From: CAYOYK01 sp964408185 | Lineage (GTDB): Bacteria; Bacillota; Clostridia; Christensenellales; Aristaeellaceae | Assembly: GCA_964408185.1 (NCBI GenBank) | Contig: CAYOYK010000009.1 | Location: 1-64,000, forward strand | Direction of reading: 5' to 3' | Length of the DNA: 64,000 bases | Shown: piece by piece, positions 45,791 to 54,766 of the stretch | Position numbering within the stretch: the first letter of the stretch is position 1 | How the letters are laid out: every line of letters begins with the position of its first letter | Notes under the pieces: generated by a model | What the model was told of the DNA's origin: nothing | Seen by the model: the letters and a program-made list of their open reading frames with translations, nothing else | Databases searched by the model: none | Translations under genes and position numbers: made by a program

Positions 45791-47703
45791 TGCGAGGCAC
45801 GAGAATGCGGGGCGACGGCCGTCGTCCCCATGACATCAAGGGAACCGTCGCGCGGCTGATGGACTATGTCGGGCAGTATCGCGCGCGGCTGGCGCTGGTT
45901 TTTGTGTGCATCCTCATCAGCGCCGTGGTCGGCGTGCTCAACTCGCTGTTCCTGCGCACGCTCATAGACGATTACATCACGCCGCTGCTGGCCGCCTCCA
46001 GCGCGGACTTCAGCGGGCTGCTGGGCGCGATTGTGAAAATGGCGTGCGTGTTCGCCGTGGGCGCGCTGTCCGGGTACCTGTACAACCGCCTGATGGTGGC
46101 CGTGGCGCAGGGCGTGCTCAAGCGCATCCGGGACGATATGTTCGCGCACATGCAAACGCTGCCCATCCGGTACTTTGATACGCACAGCCACGGCGAGGTG
46201 ATGAGCCACTACACCAACGATACCGACACGCTGCGCCAGATGATCGCGCAGGCGCTGCCGCAGGTCTGCTCGTCGCTGGTGAGCATCGTGGCGGTGTTTA
46301 TCGCCATGCTGTCCGTCAGCGTATGGCTGACGCTGTTCGTCATCGTCTTTGTGACGGCCATGCTGTGGCTGGTCAAGCGGCTTTCCGGGCAGAGCGGCAA
46401 ATACTTTGTGCGGCAGCAGCAAACCCTTGCGGACGTCAACGGCTACATCGAGGAGATGGTCAACGGCCAGCGTGTGGTCAAGGTTTTCTGCCGCGAGCAA
46501 AAAACGGTGGCCGAGTTTGACGCGCGCAACGAGGCGCTGCGCGGGAACGCCGCCGAGGCCAACAAGTTTGCCAACGTGCTGGGCCCCGTGACCAACAATT
46601 TGGGGCACGCGCTGTATGTGGCGCTGGCCGTGCTGGGCGCGGCGCTCTGCCTCGGCGGCGTGCCCAACGTGTACCTCGCGGGCACAAACCTGATGACGCT
46701 GGGTATGATCGCCTCCATGATGACGCTCTCGCGCAGCTTCATCATGCCCATCAGCCAAGTCTCGCAGCAGATCTCGTCCGTCATCATGGCGCTGGCCGGC
46801 GCGGAGCGCATCTTCCGCCTGATGGACGAGGCCTCCGAGACCGACGAGGGCTACGTGACGCTGGTCAACGCGCGCAAGGAAAACGGCGAGCTGACGGCGG
46901 CCGACGCGCGCACGGGCCTGTGGGCTTGGAAGCATCCCCACCACGACGGCAGCGTGACCTATACGGAGCTCCGCGGCGACGTGGTGCTGGACGACGTGGA
47001 CTTCGGCTATACCGAGGATAAGCCCGTGCTGCACAACGTATCGCTCTTTGCCAAGCCCGGCCAGAAGATCGCCTTTGTGGGCGCGACGGGCGCGGGCAAG
47101 ACCACCATCACCAACCTGCTCAACCGCTTTTACGATATCGCGGACGGCAAGATCCGCTACGACGGCATCAACATCAACAAAATCAAAAAGGACGACCTGC
47201 GCCGCTCGCTGGGCATGGTGCTGCAGGACGTAAACCTGTTCACCGGCACCGTGATGGACAACCTGCGCTACGGCAAGCTGGACGCGACCGACGAGGAATG
47301 TATCGCGGCGGCCAAGCTGGTCAACGCCGACGGCTTTATCCGCATGCTGCCAAACGGCTACCAAACCGTGCTTTCCGGCGACGGCAGCGGCCTCAGCCAA
47401 GGGCAGCGGCAGCTCATCTCCATCGCCCGCGCGGCCGCGGCCGACCCGCCCGTGATGATTCTGGACGAGGCCACCTCGTCCATCGACACGCGCACCGAGG
47501 CCATCGTGCAAAAGGGCATGGACGCGCTGATGCACGGGCGCACGGTGTTTGTGATCGCGCACCGGCTGTCCACCGTGCGCAACGCGGACGCCATCATGGT
47601 GCTGGACCACGGCCGCATCATCGAGCGCGGCGACCACCAATCCCTGATCGCGCAAAAGGGCACCTATTACAGGCTGTATACCGGCGCGTTTGAGCTGGAC
47701 TGA
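45787..47703 (+). CDS. ABC exporter half with consensus ATPase site
   Basis: The 638-residue product is the partner half. The permease domain is followed by a long linker of about 45 extra residues (HPHHDGSVTYTEL region near 390) and an ATPase with Walker A GATGAGKTT, Walker B VMILDEATSSID with the catalytic Glu, and H-loop IAHRLST. Its signature is degenerate, LSQGQRQ. Together with the preceding gene this gives one working and one degenerate site. Probable multidrug or lipid-linked exporter. Confidence 0.95.
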   Translation: MMRGTRMRGDGRRPHDIKGTVARLMDYVGQYRARLALVFVCILISAVVGVLNSLFLRTLIDDYITPLLAASSADFSGLLGAIVKMACVFAVGALSGYLYNRLMVAVAQGVLKRIRDDMFAHMQTLPIRYFDTHSHGEVMSHYTNDTDTLRQMIAQALPQVCSSLVSIVAVFIAMLSVSVWLTLFVIVFVTAMLWLVKRLSGQSGKYFVRQQQTLADVNGYIEEMVNGQRVVKVFCREQKTVAEFDARNEALRGNAAEANKFANVLGPVTNNLGHALYVALAVLGAALCLGGVPNVYLAGTNLMTLGMIASMMTLSRSFIMPISQVSQQISSVIMALAGAERIFRLMDEASETDEGYVTLVNARKENGELTAADARTGLWAWKHPHHDGSVTYTELRGDVVLDDVDFGYTEDKPVLHNVSLFAKPGQKIAFVGATGAGKTTITNLLNRFYDIADGKIRYDGININKIKKDDLRRSLGMVLQDVNLFTGTVMDNLRYGKLDATDEECIAAAKLVNADGFIRMLPNGYQTVLSGDGSGLSQGQRQLISIARAAAADPPVMILDEATSSIDTRTEAIVQKGMDALMHGRTVFVIAHRLSTVRNADAIMVLDHGRIIERGDHQSLIAQKGTYYRLYTGAFELD

Positions 47704-47748
47704 TACAAGGGACATGCCCGGCCTTCCGCCGGGCGGACAGGAGGCGGC

Positions 47749-48276
47749 ATGGAGGCTTGCACCCACTACAAATACTGCCCGGAATGCGGCGCGAGGCTTG
47801 TGGACAGGCCCGCGGGCGACGACGGCGACGTGCCATACTGCGAGAATTGCCGGCAGTTCTGGTTTGACAGCTTTGCAAGCTGCGTGATCGTGCTGGTGTA
47901 TAACCAGTTTGACGAGGTGGTGCTGGGGCGGCAGTCGTACCTATCCAAGCAATACGCGTCGTTCACCTCCGGCTACATCACGCCGGGCGAGACCGCCGAG
48001 GTCTGCGCCGTGCGCGAGGTCAAGGAGGAGCTCGGCATTGACGTGACCGAGCTGGAATACGCGGGCACGTACTGGTTTGCCCTGCGCGGGCAGCTGATGC
48101 ACGGCTTTATCGCCTACGCGCCCAAGTGCGAGCTGACGCTCTCCCCGGAGGTGGATTCCGCCGAGTGGGTGCCCGCGCTGGAGGCTCCCAAGCACATGCA
48201 CCCGGACAGGCCCGGCAACGCCGCGCACCCGATCTATCGGCTGTTCCTGCAAAAGCGCGGCCTCGCGGCGCGGTAG
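47749..48276 (+). CDS. Nudix hydrolase with N-terminal zinc ribbon
   Basis: The 175-residue product has a zinc ribbon (C10, C13, C31, C34) and a Nudix box with GETAEVC...REVKEELGI, matching Gx5Ex7REUxEExGU. The layout resembles the C-terminal part of NudC-type NADH/NAD-cap pyrophosphatases without the N-terminal domain. It hydrolyses a nucleoside diphosphate derivative; the substrate is unproven. AGGAGG precedes the ATG. It follows the exporter by 45 bases with a small hairpin between. Confidence 0.9.
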   Translation: MEACTHYKYCPECGARLVDRPAGDDGDVPYCENCRQFWFDSFASCVIVLVYNQFDEVVLGRQSYLSKQYASFTSGYITPGETAEVCAVREVKEELGIDVTELEYAGTYWFALRGQLMHGFIAYAPKCELTLSPEVDSAEWVPALEAPKHMHPDRPGNAAHPIYRLFLQKRGLAAR

Positions 48277-48437
48277 GCAGGGGAAAAAACGTCATACTTG
48301 TAAATAAATGCATCAATTGCCTGATTGACGCAACATTTTACACTCTTTGCGCGTCTGATAAACGTAACGATTGCGTTACCATTGCTCGGCATTTGTCACA
48401 GTTTCCTGACAAAATGCTTACAAGTGTATCAAAACCC

Positions 48438-48465
48438 TTTACTATCAGGACGGGCTTGGTATACT
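48438..48465 (+). promoter_or_regulatory. Promoter of the peptidoglycan-binding protein gene
   Basis: TTTACT and TATACT are separated by 16 bases. The preceding 150 bases are unusually AT-rich for this window and may hold further regulatory sites. Confidence 0.6.
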
Positions 48466-48550
48466 GAGCTTGGAGAACTTATTGGTTCGTTTATCAATGC
48501 GCCGCGAAAGCGGCCGATCTCATACGACCCGTCACTCAGGAGGGATGAAG

Positions 48551-49567
48551 ATGAATACCAACCGCATTCGCAAACTGCTTGTTTCCGCACTCCTCATACT
48601 GATCGTCATCAGCCTTACGACCGTGGCGGTGGCGCAGTACGCCACCATTCCCTTTGGCGAGGAGAGCCAGCGCGTGCGCAGCATGCAGACCGCGCTGAAG
48701 AACAAGGGCTTCTACAAGGGCTTTGTGGACGGCAAGTTTGGCGCGGGCACCAAGTCGGCCATCAAAAAGTATCAGGCCTCCATCGGCCTGCACGCGGACG
48801 GCCGCCCCGGTAACAAAACGCTGACAGCGCTGTACAACGGCGCAAGCGCCGTCAACACGCCCACCGCCGCGCAGGCGCGCACGCTGGCCAAGCCCAAAAG
48901 CGCCAACACGCTGGCCTACGGCATGGTGAACGCGCGCGTGCGCAGCTTACAGCGCGCCCTGACCGTGCTGGGCTTCTACAAGGGTTCCATCGACGGCCAG
49001 TATGGCGATATGACGATGGCGTCCGTGAAGGCCTTCCAGCGTTCCGTCGGCCTGCACGCGGATGGCATGGCCGGCACCCGCACGCTGAACTCCCTGAACG
49101 AAAAGCAGAGCAAGGTGCATGTGGGCACCACCACGCTGCTTTCCACCGGCTCGCAGGGCGCCATGGTCAGCGCGCTGCAAGCCGAGCTGACGGCGCTGGG
49201 CTATACCATCGGCGATGCGTCCGGCTTGTACGGCGCGGATACCCGCGCGGCTGTTTTGGCCTACCAAAAGGCCAACCAGCTGGAGGAGACCGGCACGGTG
49301 AGCGAAAGCCTGTACAACAAGATCACCGTCAAGGTTCCTGTTCGCACGACGTATGCCACCCTGCAGCCCGGTACCAGCAGCGCCAGCGTCGGCACCATGA
49401 AGGCCAAGCTCATCTCCCTGAAGCTGCTCGACGCCGCCAACACCTCCAACGATTACGACGCAGCCACCGTCACCGCTGTGCGGGCGTTCCAATCCAACTA
49501 CGGGCTGAAGGTGGACGGCGTCGCCGGCAACAAGACGCTCACCAAGCTCTATCAGCTGGTTCCGTAA
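48551..49567 (+). CDS. Secreted protein with four peptidoglycan-binding repeats
   Basis: The 338-residue product has a signal peptide or N-terminal anchor (about 1-30; LLVSALLILIVISLTTVAVA) and four PG_binding_1-type repeats with the pattern LQ..L..LGFY.G..DG.YG..T..AV..FQ. No catalytic domain follows, so a wall-binding or spore/cortex-associated role is likely. The ATG at 48551 is chosen because GGAGGG is 6 bases upstream; the ATG at 48545 is too close to it. Confidence 0.9.
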   Translation: MNTNRIRKLLVSALLILIVISLTTVAVAQYATIPFGEESQRVRSMQTALKNKGFYKGFVDGKFGAGTKSAIKKYQASIGLHADGRPGNKTLTALYNGASAVNTPTAAQARTLAKPKSANTLAYGMVNARVRSLQRALTVLGFYKGSIDGQYGDMTMASVKAFQRSVGLHADGMAGTRTLNSLNEKQSKVHVGTTTLLSTGSQGAMVSALQAELTALGYTIGDASGLYGADTRAAVLAYQKANQLEETGTVSESLYNKITVKVPVRTTYATLQPGTSSASVGTMKAKLISLKLLDAANTSNDYDAATVTAVRAFQSNYGLKVDGVAGNKTLTKLYQLVP

Positions 49568-49603
49568 GCGCATTCCGGCGCGGGCGCATCGCGCCGTTTC
49601 CAA

Positions 49604-49663
49604 GAGGCCGTTCCACTGACAGCGAGACCAGCAGGACTGGGTCGGACTCGGTGGAACGGTCTC
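49604..49663 (+). other. Large imperfect hairpin upstream of tdk
   Basis: GAGGCCGTTCCAC pairs with GTGGAACGGTCTC (one G-T wobble) and encloses a 34-base inner part that can fold again (GACC...GGTC). There is no T run, so it is not a normal terminator. It could be an RNA element of the tdk leader or a processing signal. A smaller GGCGCG/CGCGCC hairpin at 49577-49595 lies just after the previous gene. Confidence 0.6.
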
Positions 49664-49702
49664 TCCGTCTGTGCGCAAATCCGCAAAAGGCAGGGATCGG
49701 TC

Positions 49703-50272
49703 ATGGCCAAGCTCTACTTCCGGTACGGGGCGATGGGCTCCAGCAAGACAGCCAACGCCATCATGGTGCGGCACAACTACATGGAGCGCGGGCAGCGCGT
49801 GCTGATGCTGAAGCCGCAGCTCGATACCCGCGACGGCGCGCGGCTGATCTCCTCCCGCAGCGGGCTGACCTGCGAGTGCAGCTTTGTGGAGGAGCTCCCC
49901 CGGCTGGATATCACGCAGTACCATTGCCTCATTGTTGACGAGGCGCAGTTTCTCACCAAGGCGCAGGTGGAGGAGCTGGTGCGCATTGTTGACGAGGAGA
50001 ACATCCCCGTCATCGCCTACGGTCTGCGCGCGGACTTTCAGGGCAATTTTTTCGAGGGCAGCAAGTGGCTGATGGCTTGGGCCGATACCATCGAGGAGGT
50101 CAAGACCATCTGCTGGTGCGGCAAGAAGGCCATCTGCAACGCGCGCGTGTGCGACGGGCGCGTGGTCAAGGAGGGCGAGCAGGTGGTGCTGGGCGGCAGC
50201 GAGGCGTATGTGAGCCTCTGCCGCAGGCATTGGGCCAGCGGACAGCTTGGCCCAAGCGCGGACCAGCCCTGA
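49703..50272 (+). CDS. tdk: Thymidine kinase
   Basis: The 189-residue product is a type II thymidine kinase with P-loop GAMGSSKT, Walker B-like DEAQF, the lasso segment AYGLRADFQGNFFEGS, and zinc cysteines (CWCGKKAIC...C). It phosphorylates thymidine in nucleotide salvage. AGGCAGGGA lies upstream of the ATG. Single gene, convergent with the ABC permease gene. Confidence 0.96.
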   Translation: MAKLYFRYGAMGSSKTANAIMVRHNYMERGQRVLMLKPQLDTRDGARLISSRSGLTCECSFVEELPRLDITQYHCLIVDEAQFLTKAQVEELVRIVDEENIPVIAYGLRADFQGNFFEGSKWLMAWADTIEEVKTICWCGKKAICNARVCDGRVVKEGEQVVLGGSEAYVSLCRRHWASGQLGPSADQP

Positions 50273-50356
50273 CGGAATGGCCGCGCGCAGGCGCATAGCA
50301 TCCCCGCGAAGCGCCGTTTGCGGCGACGGCAGGCGCGAAAAGGATTGTCAACGAGG

Positions 50357-50387
50357 AAGGGCGCGTCCGTGTGATGGACGCGCCCTT
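50357..50387. terminator. Bidirectional terminator between tdk and the ABC permease gene
   Basis: A perfect 12-bp stem (AAGGGCGCGTCC / GGACGCGCCCTT) with a 7-base loop lies between converging genes. Confidence 0.82.
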
Positions 50388-50449
50388 ACCATATTCCTCT
50401 ATGCAACCGCGTCGCCCCTCCGCGTGCGCCGATAACGGGCGGCAAGCCC

Positions 50450-51313
50450 CTACGCCTGCTTGGCGCGCTCGCGGCGGCCTTGCACCGCCGAGGGGATCAG
50501 GCTGAGAAAATATGCCGCCGCCGCGCACAGCACAATCGCCGCGCCGGCGGGCACGTTTTGATAGTAGCTCAGCGCCAGCCCGCCCACGCCGGACAGCACG
50601 CTCAGGCACACGCTGGTCGCGGCGTGCGCGCGTGCCGTGCGGCACACGTTCCGGCCCGCGGCGGCCGGGAGGATAAGCAGCGCGTTGATGAGCAGCACGC
50701 CCACAAACCGGATGGCAAGCATCACCACAATGGACAGCAGCGCGGCGAAGGCGTACTCCACCAGCCAGCCCTTGACCCCCCGGCTTCCGGCCAGCGCCGG
50801 GTTGACGCTCTGCATGGCCAGCGGGTTATACAGCAGCGCCCACGCGACGGTTCCCGCAACCAGCATGATCGCCAGCACGAGCAGATCGTCCGGGGTGGCG
50901 GCGAGCACATCGCCCACAAGGAGCGAGGTGTAGTTTTTCACGCCGCCCTTGGCCAGCAAAAACAGGCCCAGCGCCAGCGACGTGTTGGAGAACACGCTGA
51001 TGACCGTGTCCGTGCTGCTCCGGCCGCTCTGCTTGATGCGGCTGATAAAGATCGCCCAAAAGAAGCCGAACACCAGCATGCTTACCAGATCGTTGCTCAC
51101 GCCCAGCAGCATGCCGATGCCTACGCCGCACAGCGCGCTGTGGCCCAGCGCGTCGCTGAAAAACGCCATTTGCTGATTGACCGCCATGGTGCCCATCAGG
51201 CCCAGCAGCGGTGTGAGCAGCAGCAGCGCCAGAAAGGCGTTCTTCATGAAATTGAGCTGCAAAAAGGAAAGCGGCAGCACCGTGTCGATGGCATGGTAGA
51301 TCGCGTCCATCAT
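50450..51313 (-). CDS. Zinc/manganese-type ABC transporter permease (ZnuB-like)
   Basis: The 287-residue product has about eight membrane helices and the ABC-3 family motifs (MAVNQQMAFFSDALGHSALCGVGIG, TDTVISVF, VGVLLINALLILPAAAGRN). This family imports Zn2+, Mn2+ or related metals. The first of two adjacent ATG codons overlaps the ATPase gene stop as ATGA, with AAAGGAGG upstream. No gene for the substrate-binding protein is in the window. Confidence 0.93.
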   Translation of the reverse strand: MMDAIYHAIDTVLPLSFLQLNFMKNAFLALLLLTPLLGLMGTMAVNQQMAFFSDALGHSALCGVGIGMLLGVSNDLVSMLVFGFFWAIFISRIKQSGRSSTDTVISVFSNTSLALGLFLLAKGGVKNYTSLLVGDVLAATPDDLLVLAIMLVAGTVAWALLYNPLAMQSVNPALAGSRGVKGWLVEYAFAALLSIVVMLAIRFVGVLLINALLILPAAAGRNVCRTARAHAATSVCLSVLSGVGGLALSYYQNVPAGAAIVLCAAAAYFLSLIPSAVQGRRERAKQA

Positions 51314-52134
51314 TCGGCCTCCTTTGGGGCGGGGTCGGCCGCGTCGGCATGGGGCGCGCAGCAGTCGCAGCAGCCGGTCTCCGCGCGTCGGCACGGCTGG
51401 TGGCTCGGCGTGGCAAACTGCCCCGCGAAAGCATCGCTGGCAAAGACCTCATCCGGCGAGCCCTGACAGAGGATCGTTTTGTTCAGCAGGGCCACATGGT
51501 CGGCATAGCGGCTGACAAGCGAAAAATCGTGCGAGATCAGCAGAATGCCCATGTGGCGCTCCCGCCGCAGCGCCAGCACCCTATCCAGAAAGAGCATCTG
51601 CCCGTTCTGATCCACGCCTGATACGGGCTCGTCCAGCAGCAGCAGGTCGGGGGCCGGCGTGAGCGCTAGGCTGAGCAGCACGCGCTGCAGCTCGCCGCCG
51701 CTCAGCTTGCCCAGCGTGGCCCTTTGCAGGCGCTCCGCCTCGCTAAGCGCGAGAGCCTCGCGCACCTGCTCGCGCACGCGCTTGCTCACGCCCGTCCACA
51801 CGGGGCGGCGCGTCAACGCGGAGGCCAAGTAGTCCTGCACGGTCAGCGGCATGCTGCGATCAAACGGAAGCTGCTGCGGCACGTAGCCGATGCGCACACG
51901 GCTCATGGCGCTGCCCTCGGTATCCAAGTGCGCGATGCGGCCCGTATAGGGCACCTGCCCCAGCAGCGCGCGCAGCAGCGTGGTCTTGCCCGCGCCGTTG
52001 TGCCCGATGAGCGCGGTAAGCTGCCCGCAATGGATGTGCAGGTTCACGTCCTGCAGCAGCGTCTGGCCGCCCTGCCGCACGCACAGGTCGTCCAGCTCAA
52101 TGCGGCACAGTCGGCACGTGTGGTTTTGCTCCAT
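51310..52134 (-). CDS. Zinc/manganese-type ABC transporter ATPase with Cys/His-rich ends
   Basis: The 274-residue product has Walker A GHNGAGKTT, signature LSGGELQR, Walker B LLLLDEPVSGVD and H-loop ISHDF, matching ZnuC-like ATPases. Both ends are Cys/His-rich (HTCRLC near the N-terminus; HQPCRRAETGCCDCCAPH near the C-terminus), an extra feature that suggests metal sensing. It starts 9 bases after the phosphoesterase stop and overlaps the permease gene. Confidence 0.94.
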   Translation of the reverse strand: MEQNHTCRLCRIELDDLCVRQGGQTLLQDVNLHIHCGQLTALIGHNGAGKTTLLRALLGQVPYTGRIAHLDTEGSAMSRVRIGYVPQQLPFDRSMPLTVQDYLASALTRRPVWTGVSKRVREQVREALALSEAERLQRATLGKLSGGELQRVLLSLALTPAPDLLLLDEPVSGVDQNGQMLFLDRVLALRRERHMGILLISHDFSLVSRYADHVALLNKTILCQGSPDEVFASDAFAGQFATPSHQPCRRAETGCCDCCAPHADAADPAPKEAE

Positions 52135-52143
52135 GGGCCCTCC

Positions 52144-52845
52144 TTATCGGCTGTAAACGCCGGTTTTCACTTCGTTGATAAATGTGTCGATGCGGGGGAT
52201 GAACGGGGCGGCCTCCGCGTCGCGGAGGGTCTGCCCGCGGTCGTAGGGCAGATGAAAGAGCTGCAGCGAGAGCGGCTCGCTGTCGTCCTGCGCGCTGCCC
52301 TGCGCAATCAGGTAAAACGCCTGCGGAACGCCCAGGTTGTTGCCCACGCTGCCCGTGTTAAACAGCAGCCGTTGGCTGAGCGTGCGCACGGCCTGCCGGT
52401 GGCAGTCCGCATAGCCGAGCACATCGTAGCTTGTGCCGTCCGGCTTATCGTAGAGCGTGTTCAGCAGCTCCTCGCTGCCAAAGGGGGCGTATAGCGTCGG
52501 CATGACCGGCCGCCCGTGGATCAGGCGGATCTCCATGCCGCCCAGCCGGAGGGTATGCTCCAGCGGCAGTGCGCGCAGCGCGGCCATGCGCCGCTCGCCA
52601 AGCTGCTCGTAGTAGGGCGCGTCGTAAGGGAACATGCGCTCGGCCGCGCCGTCGTCCCAATTGCCCTTCAGGATGACCGAGCAGTTGGCCATGGCCCAAT
52701 CGCAGGTGCGGTCGCTGCTGGGGCCCTTGCCGATCAGATCCCCCAAGCAGTAAATCTCATCCACATTCTGGGTGCGGATATGCTGATCGACGGCCTCCAC
52801 CGCCGGGTAATTGCCGTGAAGGTCGGCCACCATCGCAATGCGCAT
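52144..52845 (-). CDS. Metallophosphoesterase family protein
   Basis: The 233-residue product has the calcineurin-like metal motifs DLHGN, GDLIGKGP, GNWDD, an HGR site and GSVGN. This is the YfcE/YmdB-like small phosphoesterase pattern. The substrate is unknown. AAAGGAG precedes the ATG. It is the first gene of a three-gene unit with the metal transporter, which hints at a link to metal supply because these enzymes need two metal ions (inference). Confidence 0.9.
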   Translation of the reverse strand: MRIAMVADLHGNYPAVEAVDQHIRTQNVDEIYCLGDLIGKGPSSDRTCDWAMANCSVILKGNWDDGAAERMFPYDAPYYEQLGERRMAALRALPLEHTLRLGGMEIRLIHGRPVMPTLYAPFGSEELLNTLYDKPDGTSYDVLGYADCHRQAVRTLSQRLLFNTGSVGNNLGVPQAFYLIAQGSAQDDSEPLSLQLFHLPYDRGQTLRDAEAAPFIPRIDTFINEVKTGVYSR

Positions 52846-52890
52846 AGGCTGCTCCTTTGCTGAAAATGGGCGGATAGACCGCTTACTGTC

Positions 52891-52923
52891 ATTATAGCAT
52901 TTTTCGCGCAGGCGTGCTATACT
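52891..52923. promoter_or_regulatory. Overlapping divergent promoters
   Basis: On the minus strand a TATAAT -10 (52891-52896) faces the phosphoesterase unit. On the plus strand an extended -10, TG-C-TATACT (52915-52923), faces the HAD gene. The two regions overlap, so expression may be mutually constrained. Confidence 0.55.
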
Positions 52924-52959
52924 GAATGCTGAGTCTGACGGGCGGGAGTGAAGATACCA

Positions 52960-53625
52960 ATGCTTCGCAGCTATGCGCTGATGGATTTTGACGGCACGCT
53001 TTCACGCGGGGACAGCATTCTGAGCTTTATCCCCTACGCACAAAAAAAAGGACTTTGCACCCGCAAGCAGGTGCGGGCCGGCCTTTGGGCCGCCCTTTGC
53101 TACAAGCTGGGCCTGCTGAGCGACCACGAGGCCAAGCAGCGCGCCATGTCCTTTATGGCCGGGCACGGCCCCGATGAGGTCAACCGCGTGGTGGCCGCCT
53201 ATTATGACGAGGTGCTGCGTCCGGCGCTGTTTAAGGACGGGCTAGCCGAGGTGCGCAGGCTCCAAAGCGAGGGCAAGACGCTTGTGCTCGTTACCGCCTC
53301 CACGGGGTTCTACTTGGAGCCTCTGCGGGAGGTGCTGGGCCTGTCCGCGATTCTCAGCACGCGCATGGATACGGACGAGAACGGCGTGTTTACGGGCTTG
53401 CAGGGTGACAACTGCCGCGGCGTACAAAAGCCGCTCCGGCTGGCCGAGTATCTGGCGGCGCGGGGCGACCGACTGGACTACGACAGCTCCGTGGCTTACG
53501 GCGACAGCATGAGCGACCTGCCCCTGCTCAAGCTGTGCAGGCGCAAGGTGCTGGTCAACCCCAAGCCGCGCCTGTGGCGAGCCCTGCACAACGACCCGGA
53601 CGCGACCATCGCGCGCTGGCAGTAG
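52960..53625 (+). CDS. HAD-IB family phosphatase
   Basis: The 221-residue product has motif I MDFDGTLS (nucleophile D9, acid D11), motif II VTAST and motif III/IV YGDSMSDLPLL, the SerB/YfhB-type HAD-IB pattern with a helical cap. It removes phosphate from a small metabolite or lipid head group. The ATG at 52960 has GGGAG 11 bases upstream; a GTG at 52948 touches that site and is less likely. Confidence 0.9.
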   Translation: MLRSYALMDFDGTLSRGDSILSFIPYAQKKGLCTRKQVRAGLWAALCYKLGLLSDHEAKQRAMSFMAGHGPDEVNRVVAAYYDEVLRPALFKDGLAEVRRLQSEGKTLVLVTASTGFYLEPLREVLGLSAILSTRMDTDENGVFTGLQGDNCRGVQKPLRLAEYLAARGDRLDYDSSVAYGDSMSDLPLLKLCRRKVLVNPKPRLWRALHNDPDATIARWQ

Positions 53626-53650
53626 GCCGCGCATCAAAGGGAGGCCGACC

Positions 53651-54700
53651 ATGACCTTTTCCGCCACCGAGAGCATCCTGCGCCTTGGCTTGGAAGCCGG
53701 GGCCTATACCTGCTGCGCCGCGCTGGTGGGCCGGGGCGACGACGTGCTGTACCAGACGGCCATGGGCCGCCTCGCGCCGGACGACGACGCGCCCGCCGAC
53801 GCGCAGACGCGCTTTGATATGGCCTCCTGCACCAAGCTGATGGTCACCGCCATGCTGGCGCTCAAAAGCATCGAGAGCGGCCGCCTGTGCCTGTGGGATC
53901 GGCTGGGCACGTTTGTGGACGCTCCCGCCGATAAGCAGGAGCTGACCATCCGCCAGCTTCTCACCCATACGGCGGGCTTTTCCACAGGGCTGCACCTGTG
54001 GCAGCTTGCCAAGGACGCGGAGCAGGCCACGGACATCCTGCTGAACACCCCGCTGCAGTTTTCGCCCGGCTCGCGGGTGCAGTACTGCTGCGCGGGCTAC
54101 CTGCTGCTGGGCCAGCTGCTGGAGTGCCTCTACGGCGAGACGCTCGATTCGCTCTCCCGACGGCTGATCTTTGAGCCGCTGGGCATGGACGCGACCGGGT
54201 ACCTGCCGCAGGGCGGCAACATCGCCGCGACCGAAAAGCAGCCGGACGGCAGCTATCTGCGCGGCGTGGTGCACGATGAGAACGCCCGCTTCCTCGGCGG
54301 TGTGGCCGGGAACGCGGGGGTGTTTTCCAATCTGGACGATATGGGGCGCTTTTTGCGCATGCTGGCCTGCGAGGGCCGCCTTCCCGGCGGCGGACGCCTT
54401 CTGGCTCCGGGCACGCTGAGGCTGGCCATGCGCAATCACACGGACGGCCTCGCGCAGGCCCGCGGGCTGGGCTTTTATCTGCCCTATTTGGACGACGGCT
54501 ACACGGGCGACCTCTTCCCCAAGGAGACAGTCGGCCATACGGGCTTTACGGGCACCTCGCTCGTGCTCGATCCGGCCAGCGGCCTCTATGTGGTGCTGCT
54601 GACAAACCGCTGCTGCCCCTCGCGGGACAACCTGATGATCTATCGCATCCGTCGGCTGGTGCATAACACGGTGTACGCGACGGTGGACGCGGAAGCGTAG
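53651..54700 (+). CDS. Serine hydrolase of the beta-lactamase/penicillin-binding fold
   Basis: The 349-residue product has the SxxK motif S59-C-T-K62, a Y145 motif and the GHTGFTG motif near residue 300. The usual YxN is YCC here (Y145, C147), so the Asn is replaced. No signal peptide is seen, so it is probably a cytoplasmic esterase or peptidase and not a drug-resistance beta-lactamase. GGGAGG precedes the ATG. It follows the HAD gene by 25 bases and ends at a long terminator. Confidence 0.9.
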   Translation: MTFSATESILRLGLEAGAYTCCAALVGRGDDVLYQTAMGRLAPDDDAPADAQTRFDMASCTKLMVTAMLALKSIESGRLCLWDRLGTFVDAPADKQELTIRQLLTHTAGFSTGLHLWQLAKDAEQATDILLNTPLQFSPGSRVQYCCAGYLLLGQLLECLYGETLDSLSRRLIFEPLGMDATGYLPQGGNIAATEKQPDGSYLRGVVHDENARFLGGVAGNAGVFSNLDDMGRFLRMLACEGRLPGGGRLLAPGTLRLAMRNHTDGLAQARGLGFYLPYLDDGYTGDLFPKETVGHTGFTGTSLVLDPASGLYVVLLTNRCCPSRDNLMIYRIRRLVHNTVYATVDAEA

Positions 54701-54701
54701 G

Positions 54702-54743
54702 AACAAAAGGGAGAAGGCTTCTTTGCCTCCTCCCTTTTGTTTG
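54702..54743 (+). terminator. Intrinsic terminator of the serine hydrolase gene
   Basis: A 12-bp stem (AACAAAAGGGAG / CTCCCTTTTGTT) encloses a 16-base loop that can pair further. It would also act on the opposite strand as the serS terminator. Confidence 0.88.
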
Positions 54744-54766
54744 GCGAGTCCTTGGCGCTTGGCAAA

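Noticed and set aside
49604..49663. tRNA-like gene
   Set aside because: Stem lengths, the absence of a TTC-type T loop and of an anticodon arm do not fit a tRNA.
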